Part shown: positions 33,125 to 42,336 of the stretch, piece by piece | Numbering within the stretch: the stretch's first letter is position 1 | How the letters are laid out: each line of letters opens with the position of its first letter | From: Candidatus Parcubacteria bacterium | GTDB lineage: Bacteria > Patescibacteria > ABY1 > BM507 > UBA12075 | Assembly (NCBI GenBank): GCA_002869165.1 | Contig: PKTK01000001.1 | Location: 372,001 to 436,000, forward strand | Direction of reading: 5' to 3' | Length of the DNA stretch: 64,000 bases | Notes under the pieces: model-generated | What the model saw: only the letters and a program-made list of their open reading frames with translations | Databases searched by the model: none | Told to the model about the DNA's origin: nothing | Position numbers and translations under genes: made by a program

Positions 33125-35014
33125 TTATAATTTTATTATTCCACCATCTTTAAGTTCAAATTCTTTTTCGTTAGAAGTATTTTTTTTATTAGATGGTTTA
33201 AAAACGGGAGGTTTGATATCAACACTTTCATTTTCTTTTGCTTTGGCTTTTTTTTCTGTTTCAGAGTCAATATTTTTACCTTTAAAATTCACTGCTCCTA
33301 TATTTAAAGCTTCAGAAAGTGAGAGTTCTGGTTCATTTTTAGGAGCTTTAGCTTGAGCTTCTGGTTTAAAAGCACTGTTTTGCTTAATTTTTTGAGGAGA
33401 TAAGCTGTTTTTTTCCTTGATTCTCCTTAACTCTTCTTCTTTGGCAATTCTCCTTTGTTCAGCTTCTTTATTTTTTTCATCTTTAAGTTTGTTTAAACAG
33501 TCTTTGCAATATACGGGTCGGATGCCATCAGGCACAAAAGAGGTTCTGGTGATTGTTCCACACATTGAGCAGTTAGTTTCATTTTTATATACTTCAGTAT
33601 TTTGTGTTGGACTTAATTTTTGTTGAGCAATACTTGGTTGATCAGGATTTTGAAAAGTTTTCTGGTTTTGAAAATTTTGGGATTTTTTTGCCCTGGCGTT
33701 TTCTTTTTTTTGTATCATTGCCTGAGCAGTTTCCTCTTCATCGTTGTGCCATTTGGCTATTTTTTCTTCAACACTTGCTTTGTCTTTGGCGTATCTTTCT
33801 CTGCTTACAGTGATTACTTTTTCAACATTCCCGGTTTCCTCATCTTTTGTTAAAGGATGAAGACCTCTGGCTGAAAATGGTTCAGAGGCAATACCGTCAA
33901 TCATTAGTTTTAAATAAAATTCGTATTTTGGTTGATTTACAATGTCTTCTTCTGTGAATGTTGTAGTAAATTCAGGTACTAGTGCCTCGGCATCAGCTGC
34001 TCCTACTCGAAAAACTACCATTGTGCCAACGTTTCCAAAAACAGCATTGCGGACAACATCACCAAGCTGTTCAATGTACTGGTGAGCCATGATAAAATTC
34101 AGTTTATATTTTCTTGCTTCAGATAAGATATTAGCAAACGAATCAGTGGTAAAATTCTGAAATTCATCAATGTATAAGTAAAAATCTTCTCGTTCACTTT
34201 CAGGAATATCAACTCGACTCATTGCTGCTAATTGAATTTTAGTAATAATCATATTTCCTAGAAGCTGTGAACTATCCTCTCCAATTCTTCCTTTACTTAA
34301 ATTTACAATTAGAATTTTTCTTGAATCCATAATCTCTCGCATATTGATAGTTGATTTTACCTGTCCAACAATATTTCTAATCAAAGCAGTTGAGAGAAAT
34401 TGTCCAACTTTATTTTGTATCGGAGATACAGCTTCAGAAGCAAACTTGTCAGCGTAACCAGCAAATTCATTTACCCAAAAGGCCCTAACAACTGGGTCTT
34501 CAACGTTATCAACAACTTTTTTGCGAAATTTTTTGTCTGAAAGCATTCTGATAACTGAAAGCAAAGTAGAACCTGGATAGTCAAGAGTTGCCAGTAAAGC
34601 ATTACGCAAAATATATTCAAGTCTAGGTCCCCAAGAATCAGCCCACAATTTTTGAAATACACCAATCAGACCTGACGCCACTAAATGTCTAAGGTGCGGT
34701 TCTACTTGTTCGAGAATATTAAAAGCAATTGGGTATTCATAATCAGCAGGATTGAAATACACAACATCATTAATTCGCTCACTAGGTATAAATTGAATAA
34801 CCTTTTCAGCAAGATCTCCATGAGGATCAACAACAGCTACTCCATTCCCTGCTCGTATATCATCAACTATCATATTTTCAAGCACAGTAGACTTACCAAC
34901 GCCAGTTTTACCGATTATGTACATATGTCGTCGTCGGTCATCTTGTTTGATGCCAAATTTTCTAAGACTATTTCTATAAGTTGTTTCTGCAAAAACAGTT
35001 ATTTCTTTGTTCAT
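33125..35014 (-). CDS. HerA/TraG-like membrane-coupled ATPase with C-terminal zinc ribbon
   Basis: 629 residues. Walker A is GKTGVGKST (about 35-43), VVDPHGDLAEKV follows, and Walker B is FYLYIDEFQNF. SEARKYKLNFIMAHQYIEQL is the usual downstream motif of type IV secretion coupling-like ATPases. After about residue 420 the protein is charged and disordered. It carries CSMCGTITRTSFVPDGIRPVYCKDC in that tail, a two-CxxC zinc knuckle common in CPR proteins. With the membrane protein just upstream it forms a pair seen in many CPR genomes. No other conjugation genes are present, so DNA or protein movement across the envelope is inference. Confidence 0.83.
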   Translation of the reverse strand: MNKEITVFAETTYRNSLRKFGIKQDDRRRHMYIIGKTGVGKSTVLENMIVDDIRAGNGVAVVDPHGDLAEKVIQFIPSERINDVVYFNPADYEYPIAFNILEQVEPHLRHLVASGLIGVFQKLWADSWGPRLEYILRNALLATLDYPGSTLLSVIRMLSDKKFRKKVVDNVEDPVVRAFWVNEFAGYADKFASEAVSPIQNKVGQFLSTALIRNIVGQVKSTINMREIMDSRKILIVNLSKGRIGEDSSQLLGNMIITKIQLAAMSRVDIPESEREDFYLYIDEFQNFTTDSFANILSEARKYKLNFIMAHQYIEQLGDVVRNAVFGNVGTMVVFRVGAADAEALVPEFTTTFTEEDIVNQPKYEFYLKLMIDGIASEPFSARGLHPLTKDEETGNVEKVITVSRERYAKDKASVEEKIAKWHNDEEETAQAMIQKKENARAKKSQNFQNQKTFQNPDQPSIAQQKLSPTQNTEVYKNETNCSMCGTITRTSFVPDGIRPVYCKDCLNKLKDEKNKEAEQRRIAKEEELRRIKEKNSLSPQKIKQNSAFKPEAQAKAPKNEPELSLSEALNIGAVNFKGKNIDSETEKKAKAKENESVDIKPPVFKPSNKKNTSNEKEFELKDGGIIKL

Positions 35015-35016
35015 AT

Positions 35017-36489
35017 TTATATAAATGGTAAATTACTTGGTGCTTCGTTTGTATTTTTGTCTGTGTCTTCTTTCTTTTTTTGTAGAGCATTACCAGTACC
35101 ATGACTAACAACTTCATTTTGAAATATATTCGACGAAGCTTCTTCTGGTATATTTCTAGGAGTTGATGGTGTATCCATATCAAAAGGGAGTGACATAGGT
35201 GGTTCTGAGCGTTTTCCCGATACTTTTTGAATTAGCGGAGCTCTAACAGTAGCTTCAAATGGAAAATGCCATAAGGTAGCTAACTCTTCGGTAGAAAATA
35301 TTTTTGGTGTTCTACCAACAAAACTATCTCTGGCTTTATAGGCTCTCATTAATTTATTTTTTCTTTCATTTAGTCTGTAATCTTTGAAGAAATATGCAGT
35401 TGAGGTAGCTGTTTTGTCCATATCGGGTTTAAAACTATTTAGATCTGAATCAACAAATTGTTTCATATATCCCACAAAACCATTAACAGCTTTTGCCTTG
35501 TTGATAATATCTTTTTTTGCAACGTAAATCATTCTAATTTTTGATTTAAAACCATTTTTGCTCATCTTTTCCTGAATTGCTTCGACTTGTTTTTTTTCTC
35601 TATGTTTTAGTTGGATCATAGTAAGTGGATCCCCTGCTTCTTCGCTAGAAGCAGCACCAAAACCAAGGGCTTCGGTAAGTGCGCCAAAAATTTCAGTAAT
35701 TGCAGTTATAAATATACTTAGCACAAATTCAAGCGGATTCTCTTTGGGCGCAGATGTTTTTTCTTTCATTATTTTTTTCACCTCATCTTCCCCAATTATA
35801 TTCCAAGTATAATCAGTCGGAGTTAATAGTATCTGCATCCACATTTGTTCTCCAGGTCTCATACTACTATATAGATCAAGTAAAGAGGCTAAAGGATCTT
35901 TAAAAACCATTTCTGCTCGACTGGTTTGATCATAAAACTGAGGGTAGGTTTTGAAGGGATATGCATCTGATTTTACAGGCATGAATTCTGTGCCCCAGAT
36001 ATCATAGTCAGAATCAGGAAATTTACTATGTATATTTTCTGTGTAATCATTTATTTCAGTAATTTCTGCATCAGGATATGTGGAATAAACAGCCGACTCT
36101 ACCAGATTCCTAAAAGAAGCGGGGGTGCGAATTAGAAACTGGGTATAACCATCAATACTAACTATTTCAAAGCTAAAACCAAGTTGAATAGCACCTATCC
36201 AATAAGTGTCTATCAAATTGTGTGAACCATGAGCACCAGCAAAGTAAGTAAACATATTCTCAACTGATCGAAGTGAAACTTCATTTCCCCGAGGAATATC
36301 AATGGCCAAGAATATAAACTTTTGCTCAGAGAGCCATTGGCCATTGATGTAATCTTTCCAAAATTCCTTCATACCCCAAAGAAAAACAATAGCCAAAGGA
36401 ATCCAGCCTCCATAATACAATACGGCAAACAATATTTGTTCTGGTGACATGTTTGCTAAGCTAGTAATAAAAGAAAAGTCCAATAGCAT
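35017..36489 (-). CDS. Membrane partner of the HerA/TraG-like ATPase
   Basis: 490 residues with one N-terminal membrane helix (about 20-42), then a large soluble region. The segment SMRPGEQMWMQILLTPTD recalls the N-terminal domain of TraG/VirB4-like proteins that lack an ATPase core. The tail is proline- and serine-rich. Its stop is two bases before the ATPase start. It probably anchors the ATPase at the membrane. Beyond its frequent pairing with this ATPase, nothing is known to me. Confidence 0.72.
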   Translation of the reverse strand: MLLDFSFITSLANMSPEQILFAVLYYGGWIPLAIVFLWGMKEFWKDYINGQWLSEQKFIFLAIDIPRGNEVSLRSVENMFTYFAGAHGSHNLIDTYWIGAIQLGFSFEIVSIDGYTQFLIRTPASFRNLVESAVYSTYPDAEITEINDYTENIHSKFPDSDYDIWGTEFMPVKSDAYPFKTYPQFYDQTSRAEMVFKDPLASLLDLYSSMRPGEQMWMQILLTPTDYTWNIIGEDEVKKIMKEKTSAPKENPLEFVLSIFITAITEIFGALTEALGFGAASSEEAGDPLTMIQLKHREKKQVEAIQEKMSKNGFKSKIRMIYVAKKDIINKAKAVNGFVGYMKQFVDSDLNSFKPDMDKTATSTAYFFKDYRLNERKNKLMRAYKARDSFVGRTPKIFSTEELATLWHFPFEATVRAPLIQKVSGKRSEPPMSLPFDMDTPSTPRNIPEEASSNIFQNEVVSHGTGNALQKKKEDTDKNTNEAPSNLPFI

Positions 36490-36674
36490 CGACTTGATTA
36501 TAAGATTTGGTTTATTAATTTAGTTATTATTTATTATAACACATTTTATTGCTTTGTTACAATTATTTTCACACAGCATATAGAAAAATAAATTTTGTTA
36601 ATTTGAGGAGATGTTTTAGAATTCCGTCTTTTTATCTATTTACAGAATTTTTCGCTTCCGCTCAGAATTTTACA

Positions 36675-36706
36675 AAAAAACAACCCACAAAAGTGGGTTG
36701 TTTTTT
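36675..36706 (-). terminator. Terminator of the sigma4-HARE gene
   Basis: A perfect AAAAAACAACCCAC/GTGGGTTGTTTTTT stem with an AAAA loop; A and T runs make it usable on both strands. The remaining gap (36490-36674) has two similar CAGAATTTT segments and no ORF. Confidence 0.85.
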
Positions 36707-36727
36707 ATATTTAAATTAAATCGAAGA

Positions 36728-37939
36728 TTAACTGTTTAGGATGTATCTGCCGTTAACTTTTGAGAATTTGTCTTTATTCATTAAGGCAAGGATGATAGTT
36801 GCTTTTTTAACAACCCTTGATTCAAGTACTTTATCAATAATTTCTTCTCTTTTTAGAGGTTGTTCAGAGTTGTTCAAGATTTCAACAATTACATCTACAA
36901 CTGTTCCTTTGGTGTAGCCCCATTCTTTTAGAGCGTATAGACCTCTGCCAACCAAAACATATTTTTTATCAAGAATTAGTTCGTTATGAACTGTGGCTGG
37001 ATTTGCTTTTCTGTGGTCAAAACAAACATTATTAATCTTTTCTGCTATTTCTGCAAAATGCATTGGTTTAGCATTGTTCTTGAGCACCAAATATATTTTG
37101 TCATTTATTGTTCTTGGTTTAATTTCTCTAGAGTTGTGAGTTCCCCAGTGACCAAATTTATTTTGATTGATTTTCTTGTGAGATTTAACCAAAGCATAAA
37201 GTGGTTTATGTTCGTTGATTATATCGGTATCTTCATTAAAATGTGGATCTTCTAGAAATCTTGCAATATCTAAATTTGACTGAATAGCTAATTTTTCTTC
37301 ATGCTTTCTAAAAGATTCAAGCTCTTTAATAAGTTCAATAACCTTATTTGTAGCTTGAGTGTCTTTAAAATCTTTTACTTTTTCATAAAGTTCAATAGCT
37401 ATTTCTTCCAAGTGTTCAATGTTTTTAAACTTAACCTTGTATGAATCTAGAAAATGTTTATGATTTATAATTTCTTCAAATTCATCATGAAGAAGTTTGG
37501 TAATCATAAAATTTAGATAATTCTTGTGGATGTTAGAGTCATGATTTTTGTCCTGAGTCCCATCCATGGAAAAGCCAACTAGCAAATCTAGTAAATATTC
37601 TTTTTCCATCAATCCCCCATGTTCATCAAGTAGTTGATAAATTACATTTTTCAAAGCTGAGATATATTCCTTCAAATTTTGTAACTCTTGTAGCTTTTTG
37701 ATGCTAGTAGTTTCGATTTGTCGAATTCTTTCTCTGGTCAGTTGATGAGCTGAGCCAATGCTTTCTAGTGTTTCCTTCTTGTCTGAATGCAAACCATGAC
37801 GTCTGATTAGGACATCTCGTTCACGTTCTGATAACTCAGTAAAAAGGTTATTAATGATTTCAACAGCATCAAGACTGCCGACTTCATCAGCTTTCTTTGA
37901 GTTAATAATTTGGTCGAGTATTGAGATATTGTCTGACAT
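36728..37939 (-). CDS. Sigma-70 region 4 / HARE-HTH regulator
   Basis: 403 residues from MSDNISILDQII; the frame is open to 37966. LSERERDVLIRRHGLHS and LTRERIRQIETTSIKKL (about 40-85) are a sigma-70 region 4 helix-turn-helix with no region 2, so it is not a complete sigma factor. A helical middle leads to a HARE-HTH domain (INDKIYLVLKNNAKPMHFAEI to KYVLVGRGLYALKEWGY, about 290-350). That fold is shared with RNA polymerase delta. It may bind promoter DNA or RNA polymerase as an accessory factor. CPR genomes commonly have one such protein. Confidence 0.82.
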   Translation of the reverse strand: MSDNISILDQIINSKKADEVGSLDAVEIINNLFTELSERERDVLIRRHGLHSDKKETLESIGSAHQLTRERIRQIETTSIKKLQELQNLKEYISALKNVIYQLLDEHGGLMEKEYLLDLLVGFSMDGTQDKNHDSNIHKNYLNFMITKLLHDEFEEIINHKHFLDSYKVKFKNIEHLEEIAIELYEKVKDFKDTQATNKVIELIKELESFRKHEEKLAIQSNLDIARFLEDPHFNEDTDIINEHKPLYALVKSHKKINQNKFGHWGTHNSREIKPRTINDKIYLVLKNNAKPMHFAEIAEKINNVCFDHRKANPATVHNELILDKKYVLVGRGLYALKEWGYTKGTVVDVIVEILNNSEQPLKREEIIDKVLESRVVKKATIILALMNKDKFSKVNGRYILNS

Positions 37940-38116
37940 ATAAATAATGTCGCAAGCCATGGGCACTTGACCTTTTAAAAAAATTATTAGTTAATATTGA
38001 TATTAATATATCATAAATGTATAAATAAGTCAAGTATATAGCAATTATTGTAAATGTAAATTTAACGAAAATATTATATGTTTATTAACTATATACTTAA
38101 ATAGCTAATAATAAAC

Positions 38117-38146
38117 AAAAAAACAGCTATTTTTAGCTGTTTTTTT
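38117..38146 (-). terminator. Terminator of the mur operon (after murB)
   Basis: ACAGCTA/TAGCTGT with a TTTT loop, flanked by A7 and T8 runs, 12 bases downstream of the murB stop. Confidence 0.82.
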
Positions 38147-38158
38147 TATATCTTTGAC

Positions 38159-39106
38159 TTAAAATCCAAAATATGTCACTTCTTCGACTAATTGTATGCC
38201 AAACTTATTTCTGACTTGCTGTTTTATATAACTAATCATCATAATAATTTCTTCGCTTGTTCCTTTGCCTGTATTTACTATGTGGTTGGCGTGTTCTAAG
38301 CTTATTTTGATTCCGCCCATTGATTTTCCTTTGAGTCCAGCCTTTTCAATTATAAGTCCGGCGCTCAACCAGCCCTCTCGACCTATTTTATCTTTAAATT
38401 CTCTATTAAATAGAATTGGGTTAGCCTGTTTGGCAATCTCTGGGTCAATGTTGGTAAAAACAGAGCCAGCGCTAGGAAGTTGTGGATATTTAGTTTTTCT
38501 GAATTCCAATGATTCTTCCATTTTTTCCTCAATTTCATTTTTTTCTTTATGTTCAAGCTTGAGGATTGTTTTCCAGACAAGAAACTGGGGTTTTTGTTTA
38601 AAGATGCTACTGCGATATGAAAACAAGCACATATTTTTACTCAAAGTCTCAAATTCATTTCTTTTAGAATTATATATTTCTACAGTTTCTACAATATCCT
38701 GCATGCATGTTCCAAAAGCACCCGCATTACCTCTTATGGCTCCACCAACAGTAGCTCGAGGAATGCCACTTGACCACTCAAGGCCAGAAAGAGAGCTATT
38801 TAGCGCTAAACTAGCTGCTTGTGCTAAGCTTACACCTGCTCCAAGATCCAGTCGATCCCCCTTAGCTTGTTTTTCGTCATTGGAAATATGTAAAACCAGA
38901 CCATTTATACCTGAGTCTGGTGTAACAATATTTGATCCTCCGCCTAAAATATAGGTTTTAAGTTCATTTTCCTGAGCAAATTGAAAACCATCCATTAAGT
39001 CATCTTTTGACTTAACTTCTAGATAATACTTAACCTCTCCTCCAACTCGAAAAGTATTGAATTCCTTCAAACTAATATTTTCCCTAATTTTTTCTTTTAT
39101 AGACAT
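38159..39106 (-). CDS. murB: UDP-N-acetylenolpyruvoylglucosamine reductase
   Basis: Reduces UDP-GlcNAc-enolpyruvate to UDP-MurNAc with NADPH and FAD. In its 315 residues, GGGSNIV near residue 55 contacts FAD, and IPRATVGGAIRGNAGAFG is the second FAD segment. PSAGSVF gives the proton-donor Ser, and VEEVTYFG near the end holds the catalytic Glu region. It follows murC with a three-base gap and closes the wall cluster. Confidence 0.95.
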   Translation of the reverse strand: MSIKEKIRENISLKEFNTFRVGGEVKYYLEVKSKDDLMDGFQFAQENELKTYILGGGSNIVTPDSGINGLVLHISNDEKQAKGDRLDLGAGVSLAQAASLALNSSLSGLEWSSGIPRATVGGAIRGNAGAFGTCMQDIVETVEIYNSKRNEFETLSKNMCLFSYRSSIFKQKPQFLVWKTILKLEHKEKNEIEEKMEESLEFRKTKYPQLPSAGSVFTNIDPEIAKQANPILFNREFKDKIGREGWLSAGLIIEKAGLKGKSMGGIKISLEHANHIVNTGKGTSEEIIMMISYIKQQVRNKFGIQLVEEVTYFGF

Positions 39107-39109
39107 TTT

Positions 39110-40519
39110 TTAATTATTTACAAGCCTTTCCCCTATCCGAAACACATCCCCAGCTCCCATGAGTACACAGAGATAATTTTGGTCAAGCTTTCCGCGTAGA
39201 TATTCTTCGCACTTTTCAAGAGTTGGAATATAGATGACATGCAAATCGGGGTTTTGTTCTTCTATTTTTAAGATTAGGTCTTTAGAATGCACTCCACCTT
39301 GTTCTTCTCTGGCTGAGCCGTAGATATCTAATACAATTAATTCGTCTGTGTCAGAAAATGATTTAGCGAATTCATCTATAAGGCCTTTGGTGCGAGTAAA
39401 AGTGTGAGGATGAAACACTGTCAGAACATGTTTTTTGGGATATTTCTTTTTAATCCCAGCAATAGTTGCGCTAATTTCAGTTGGATGGTGAGCATAATCG
39501 TCTATAATAGTTGCTCCGCGGAATCTGCCCATCATTTCCATACGTCTAGATACCCCCTTGAAATCTTCTAGATGACTTCTTATTTGCACAAGTGGAACAT
39601 TTAGTTCAATGCAAGTTGCGATTACCGCTAGAGCATTATATACATTGTGTTCGCCACTCAAGGAAATACTAAAATCTCCAAGCTCATTTGGTCCCTCGTC
39701 TTCATCAAAAGGATCCACACCAAGCTTTACTTTGAAATATTGCTTATCATCTCTTTGTTCAATATTATATGCCACATAATCTGCTAACTCGTTTATTGCG
39801 TAACTTATCACTTTGGCCCGGGTATTTACATTAGCAATTCGTTTAACTGTGTCATCATCAAAGTTGGCTACCAAAAATCCATTTTTTGGAATTTTTGTAA
39901 TAAAATCTACAAAAACCTGATTGTAGTCATCTTTAGTCGGAAAGAAATCAGGATGATCATAGTCAATATTATTAAGTAAAACAGCATTAGGATTGTAGTG
40001 CTTTAGTTTGTTTTGGTATTCATCTGCCTCAATCAATAAATAATCAGACGAACCAGTAATCGAGCAACCACCTAGTTGATCTACATTAGCGCCTACCATA
40101 ACATTTGGTGCTAGAAAAGATTTTTCCAAAACATAACCGAGCCAAGCAGTGGTGGTGGTCTTGCCATGAGAACCTGCTACCGCAATACCAAAATATGAGC
40201 TAAAGAAATAGCCAAGTGCTTCAGCAAAGCTATACATTTCAAGTCCTCGTTTCTTAGCCTCAGCGAATTCAATATTAGTTTTTTCATTATAGGCGCTAGA
40301 ATATATAATAATATGGTCACGTTCTGGTAAATTATCTATACTAAAACCTTGATGTACTTTGATACCACATTTTTTGAGCACCTTGTCAGTCATAAAAACT
40401 TCAGCTGTATCTGAACCCGTTACTTCAAAGCCTTTCTCAACCAAAAACTGAGCTAGCATAGATACACCAACCCCCTTGATACCGATCATATATATTTTTT
40501 TCTTGTTTTTTAAGTTCAT
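39110..40519 (-). CDS. murC: UDP-N-acetylmuramate-L-alanine ligase
   Basis: Adds L-Ala to UDP-MurNAc. From MNLKNKKKIYMIGIKGVGVS the protein has 469 residues: an N-terminal Rossmann part, ATP loop GSHGKTTTTAW, LIEADEY, and the C-terminal DDYAHHPTEI. The frame is open upstream to 40612, but those codons are translation of a palindromic repeat (40531-40631), so I take 40519 as the start. A repeat directly upstream of an essential gene may affect its expression. Confidence 0.94.
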   Translation of the reverse strand: MNLKNKKKIYMIGIKGVGVSMLAQFLVEKGFEVTGSDTAEVFMTDKVLKKCGIKVHQGFSIDNLPERDHIIIYSSAYNEKTNIEFAEAKKRGLEMYSFAEALGYFFSSYFGIAVAGSHGKTTTTAWLGYVLEKSFLAPNVMVGANVDQLGGCSITGSSDYLLIEADEYQNKLKHYNPNAVLLNNIDYDHPDFFPTKDDYNQVFVDFITKIPKNGFLVANFDDDTVKRIANVNTRAKVISYAINELADYVAYNIEQRDDKQYFKVKLGVDPFDEDEGPNELGDFSISLSGEHNVYNALAVIATCIELNVPLVQIRSHLEDFKGVSRRMEMMGRFRGATIIDDYAHHPTEISATIAGIKKKYPKKHVLTVFHPHTFTRTKGLIDEFAKSFSDTDELIVLDIYGSAREEQGGVHSKDLILKIEEQNPDLHVIYIPTLEKCEEYLRGKLDQNYLCVLMGAGDVFRIGERLVNN

Positions 40520-40530
40520 TTTTTGTTTTT

Positions 40531-40631
40531 TGTTATTCCGTAAGGAGCGAAAGCGACTGTAGGAATCCCTTTGCCGTGCTATTTTCACGTTTAAGGGATT
40601 TCTTCGCTTCACTTCGTTACGCTACGAAATG
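40531..40631. repeat. Palindromic repeat A (flanks GIY-YIG gene 1)
   Basis: An imperfect 100-bp palindrome. It begins TGTTATTCCGTAAGGAGCGA, has inner arms AATCCCTT/AAGGGATT, and ends GCTACGAAATGA. Its centre GTGCTATTTTCACGTTT is the reverse complement of the centre of repeat B, so A and B are inverted copies on either side of the nuclease gene. Confidence 0.75.
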
Positions 40632-40640
40632 AAAAGTTTT

Positions 40641-40934
40641 TTAAATTAAATCGTGATAAAGATCTTTCCAATGTGGATTAAGCTCTTTAATTATTTTCTC
40701 TTTTTTCTGCCTATTCCAATCTTTCAATTCTTTTTCTCTTTCTAGTGCTTCATTAACATATTTAAATATTTCATAATACACTAGTTTTTTGCATGAGTAC
40801 TTTTTTGAAAATCCTTCGATCTTCCCCTCTCTATGTTCTATTATTCTTCTAATTAGTGAATTTGTAAACCCAATGTATAAAGTACCGCTACTGCTAGCAA
40901 TTATATAAACATAAAATTTATATTCCCTCCTCAT
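40641..40934 (-). CDS. GIY-YIG nuclease family protein, unit 1
   Basis: 97 residues from MRREYKFYVYII. The core is VYII (GIY position), LYIG (YIG position), RRIIEHREGK with the catalytic Arg region, and EALEREKELKDW with the metal Glu, so the active site appears intact. This is the small single-domain COG2827/YhbQ-like group. The longer frame to 41003 only translates repeat B. The gene sits between murG and murC, bounded within ten or so bases by inverted palindromic repeats, as if inserted as a unit. Confidence 0.88.
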   Translation of the reverse strand: MRREYKFYVYIIASSSGTLYIGFTNSLIRRIIEHREGKIEGFSKKYSCKKLVYYEIFKYVNEALEREKELKDWNRQKKEKIIKELNPHWKDLYHDLI

Positions 40935-40944
40935 ATTTTTTTCT

Positions 40945-41040
40945 TTGTCATTCCGTAAGGAGCGATAGCGACTGTAGAAATCCCTTAAACGTGAAAATAG
41001 CACAGTTAAGAGATTTCTTAGCTTCGCTACGAGATGACAA
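40945..41040. repeat. Palindromic repeat B (flanks GIY-YIG gene 1)
   Basis: TTTGTCATTCCGTAAGGAGC at the left and TTCGCTACGAGATGACAA at the right, with inner AATCCCTTAA/TTAAGAGATT arms. It is an inverted copy of repeat A, and its TTGTCAT/ATGACAA ends recur in C, D and the 8211-8307 element. Confidence 0.75.
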
Positions 41041-41069
41041 ATAAATAGTTATATCCTCTCCTTTATCAA

Positions 41070-42146
41070 TTAAGCAATAACCTCATTGGCATCATCTTTT
41101 AATATATTCTGAATATTTCTAGTATGAACTTCGATTAATTCTCCATCAAACAATTTATTTTTTACAATTTCAGTAAATTTTTGAGCATCTAGATTTTTTT
41201 GATGCAATACTGTCGCTGCATTAGCTTCAGAAAAAATCTTAGCATTTTCTTCTTGATGAGAATCAGGCATAGGGATTAAAATAGCATTTAAGCCAAGCTG
41301 AGATATTTCAGTCAAAGAATTCATACCACAACGAGACACGATTAAGTCAGCTACTGAATAAACCTTGATTACTCCAAAAATATCCAAAAATTCAAAGTAT
41401 TTATATTCAGCTAAATTCTCCATCAAGTCATCATTTTTCTTGTCATTTTTACCTGTGCCTGTAATATGTATCACTTGGCAGTATTTTTTTAGTTTGGGCA
41501 TAGCTTCAAGTACAAGATCATTGATGGCTTGCGCTCCTGTTCCCCCGCCCATCACAACCACTATTGGCTTTTCTGTTCTGAGACCAAACTTACTTATAGC
41601 TTCCCTGCGACTTATTTTCATTTTTTTATAATCTTGCCTAAAAGGATTGCCTGTCCAAATTGCTTTTTTACCATAATCATCCAAAGATTTTTCAAAGCTC
41701 ACGGTTATAGTAGTAGCCAGGGGTGACATTAGTTTATTAGCTAAACCTGGTCTATAATCTTGCTGATGAACAAAAACAGGTACTCTAAATAGCCATGCTG
41801 CCCAAATAATCGGCACTGAAGCAAATGAGCCAGCCGACATTACTAGGTCTGGTTTGAATTTTAAAATTATAGCAATGGACTGAAAAAAGCCTGCCACTAT
41901 TAAAAATGGATCTATAAAATTATTGAACGAAAAATACCTACGAAGCTTTCCGCCAGATATTGCCTGATATTTGAGTCCGTCTCTTTCAATCATGTGTTTT
42001 TCAACTCCTCCTTTTACTCCAACAAAAAGAAACTCAAAATCATAATTTGAATCAAGTTTGAGAGTTTCAGCTACAGATAATAGTGGCGAAACTGGTCCAG
42101 CAGTCCCTCCGGCTGAAAATATTATTTTCTTTTTTATTTTTTTCAT
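41070..42146 (-). CDS. murG: UDP-GlcNAc:undecaprenyl-PP-MurNAc-pentapeptide GlcNAc transferase
   Basis: Makes lipid II from lipid I at the inner membrane face. It has 358 residues and two Rossmann domains. The N-terminal loop is SAGGTAGPVSPLL, where E. coli MurG has GGTGGHxFP, so the His is replaced. HQQDYRPGLANKLM, MGGGTGAQAIND and SRCGMNSLTEIS complete the donor and acceptor sites. It is followed downstream by GIY-YIG unit 1 and preceded by the AbrB-like gene with a four-base gap. Confidence 0.92.
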   Translation of the reverse strand: MKKIKKKIIFSAGGTAGPVSPLLSVAETLKLDSNYDFEFLFVGVKGGVEKHMIERDGLKYQAISGGKLRRYFSFNNFIDPFLIVAGFFQSIAIILKFKPDLVMSAGSFASVPIIWAAWLFRVPVFVHQQDYRPGLANKLMSPLATTITVSFEKSLDDYGKKAIWTGNPFRQDYKKMKISRREAISKFGLRTEKPIVVVMGGGTGAQAINDLVLEAMPKLKKYCQVIHITGTGKNDKKNDDLMENLAEYKYFEFLDIFGVIKVYSVADLIVSRCGMNSLTEISQLGLNAILIPMPDSHQEENAKIFSEANAATVLHQKNLDAQKFTEIVKNKLFDGELIEVHTRNIQNILKDDANEVIA

Positions 42147-42150
42147 TTAT

Positions 42151-42321
42151 TTACTTTTTCCAATCAACGATTTTAATAGTCTTCCCGCTTTTAGTTACCA
42201 CTAATTTCTGGCCCTCCCTAATCTTTAATGATCTGACAATTTCTATGGGCAAGGTAATACCGTAACTACCAGATTTTTTATAAACTTTACGGATGCTTCT
42301 TTTTTCTAAAGTTTTTCTCAT
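42151..42321 (-). CDS. AbrB/SpoVT-like small DNA-binding protein (56 aa)
   Basis: A 56-codon frame whose product includes GSYGITLPIEIVRSLKI, REGQKLVV and GKTIKIVDW. This is the swapped-hairpin AbrB pattern (xxxTLPxEIxxxLxLxxGDxV). Such proteins dimerise and bind DNA as regulators or antitoxins; no toxin gene is adjacent. A 38-bp perfect palindrome begins 15 bases upstream of the start and could be its operator. It ends four bases before murG, so it may regulate the murG-murC-murB segment. Confidence 0.78.
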   Translation of the reverse strand: MRKTLEKRSIRKVYKKSGSYGITLPIEIVRSLKIREGQKLVVTKSGKTIKIVDWKK

Positions 42322-42336
42322 AGTTTTTAAGTTAAT

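Noticed and set aside
40520..40612. N-terminal extension of MurC
   Set aside because: The extra residues are translation of palindromic repeat A. The natural start is MNLKNKKKIYMIG at 40519.
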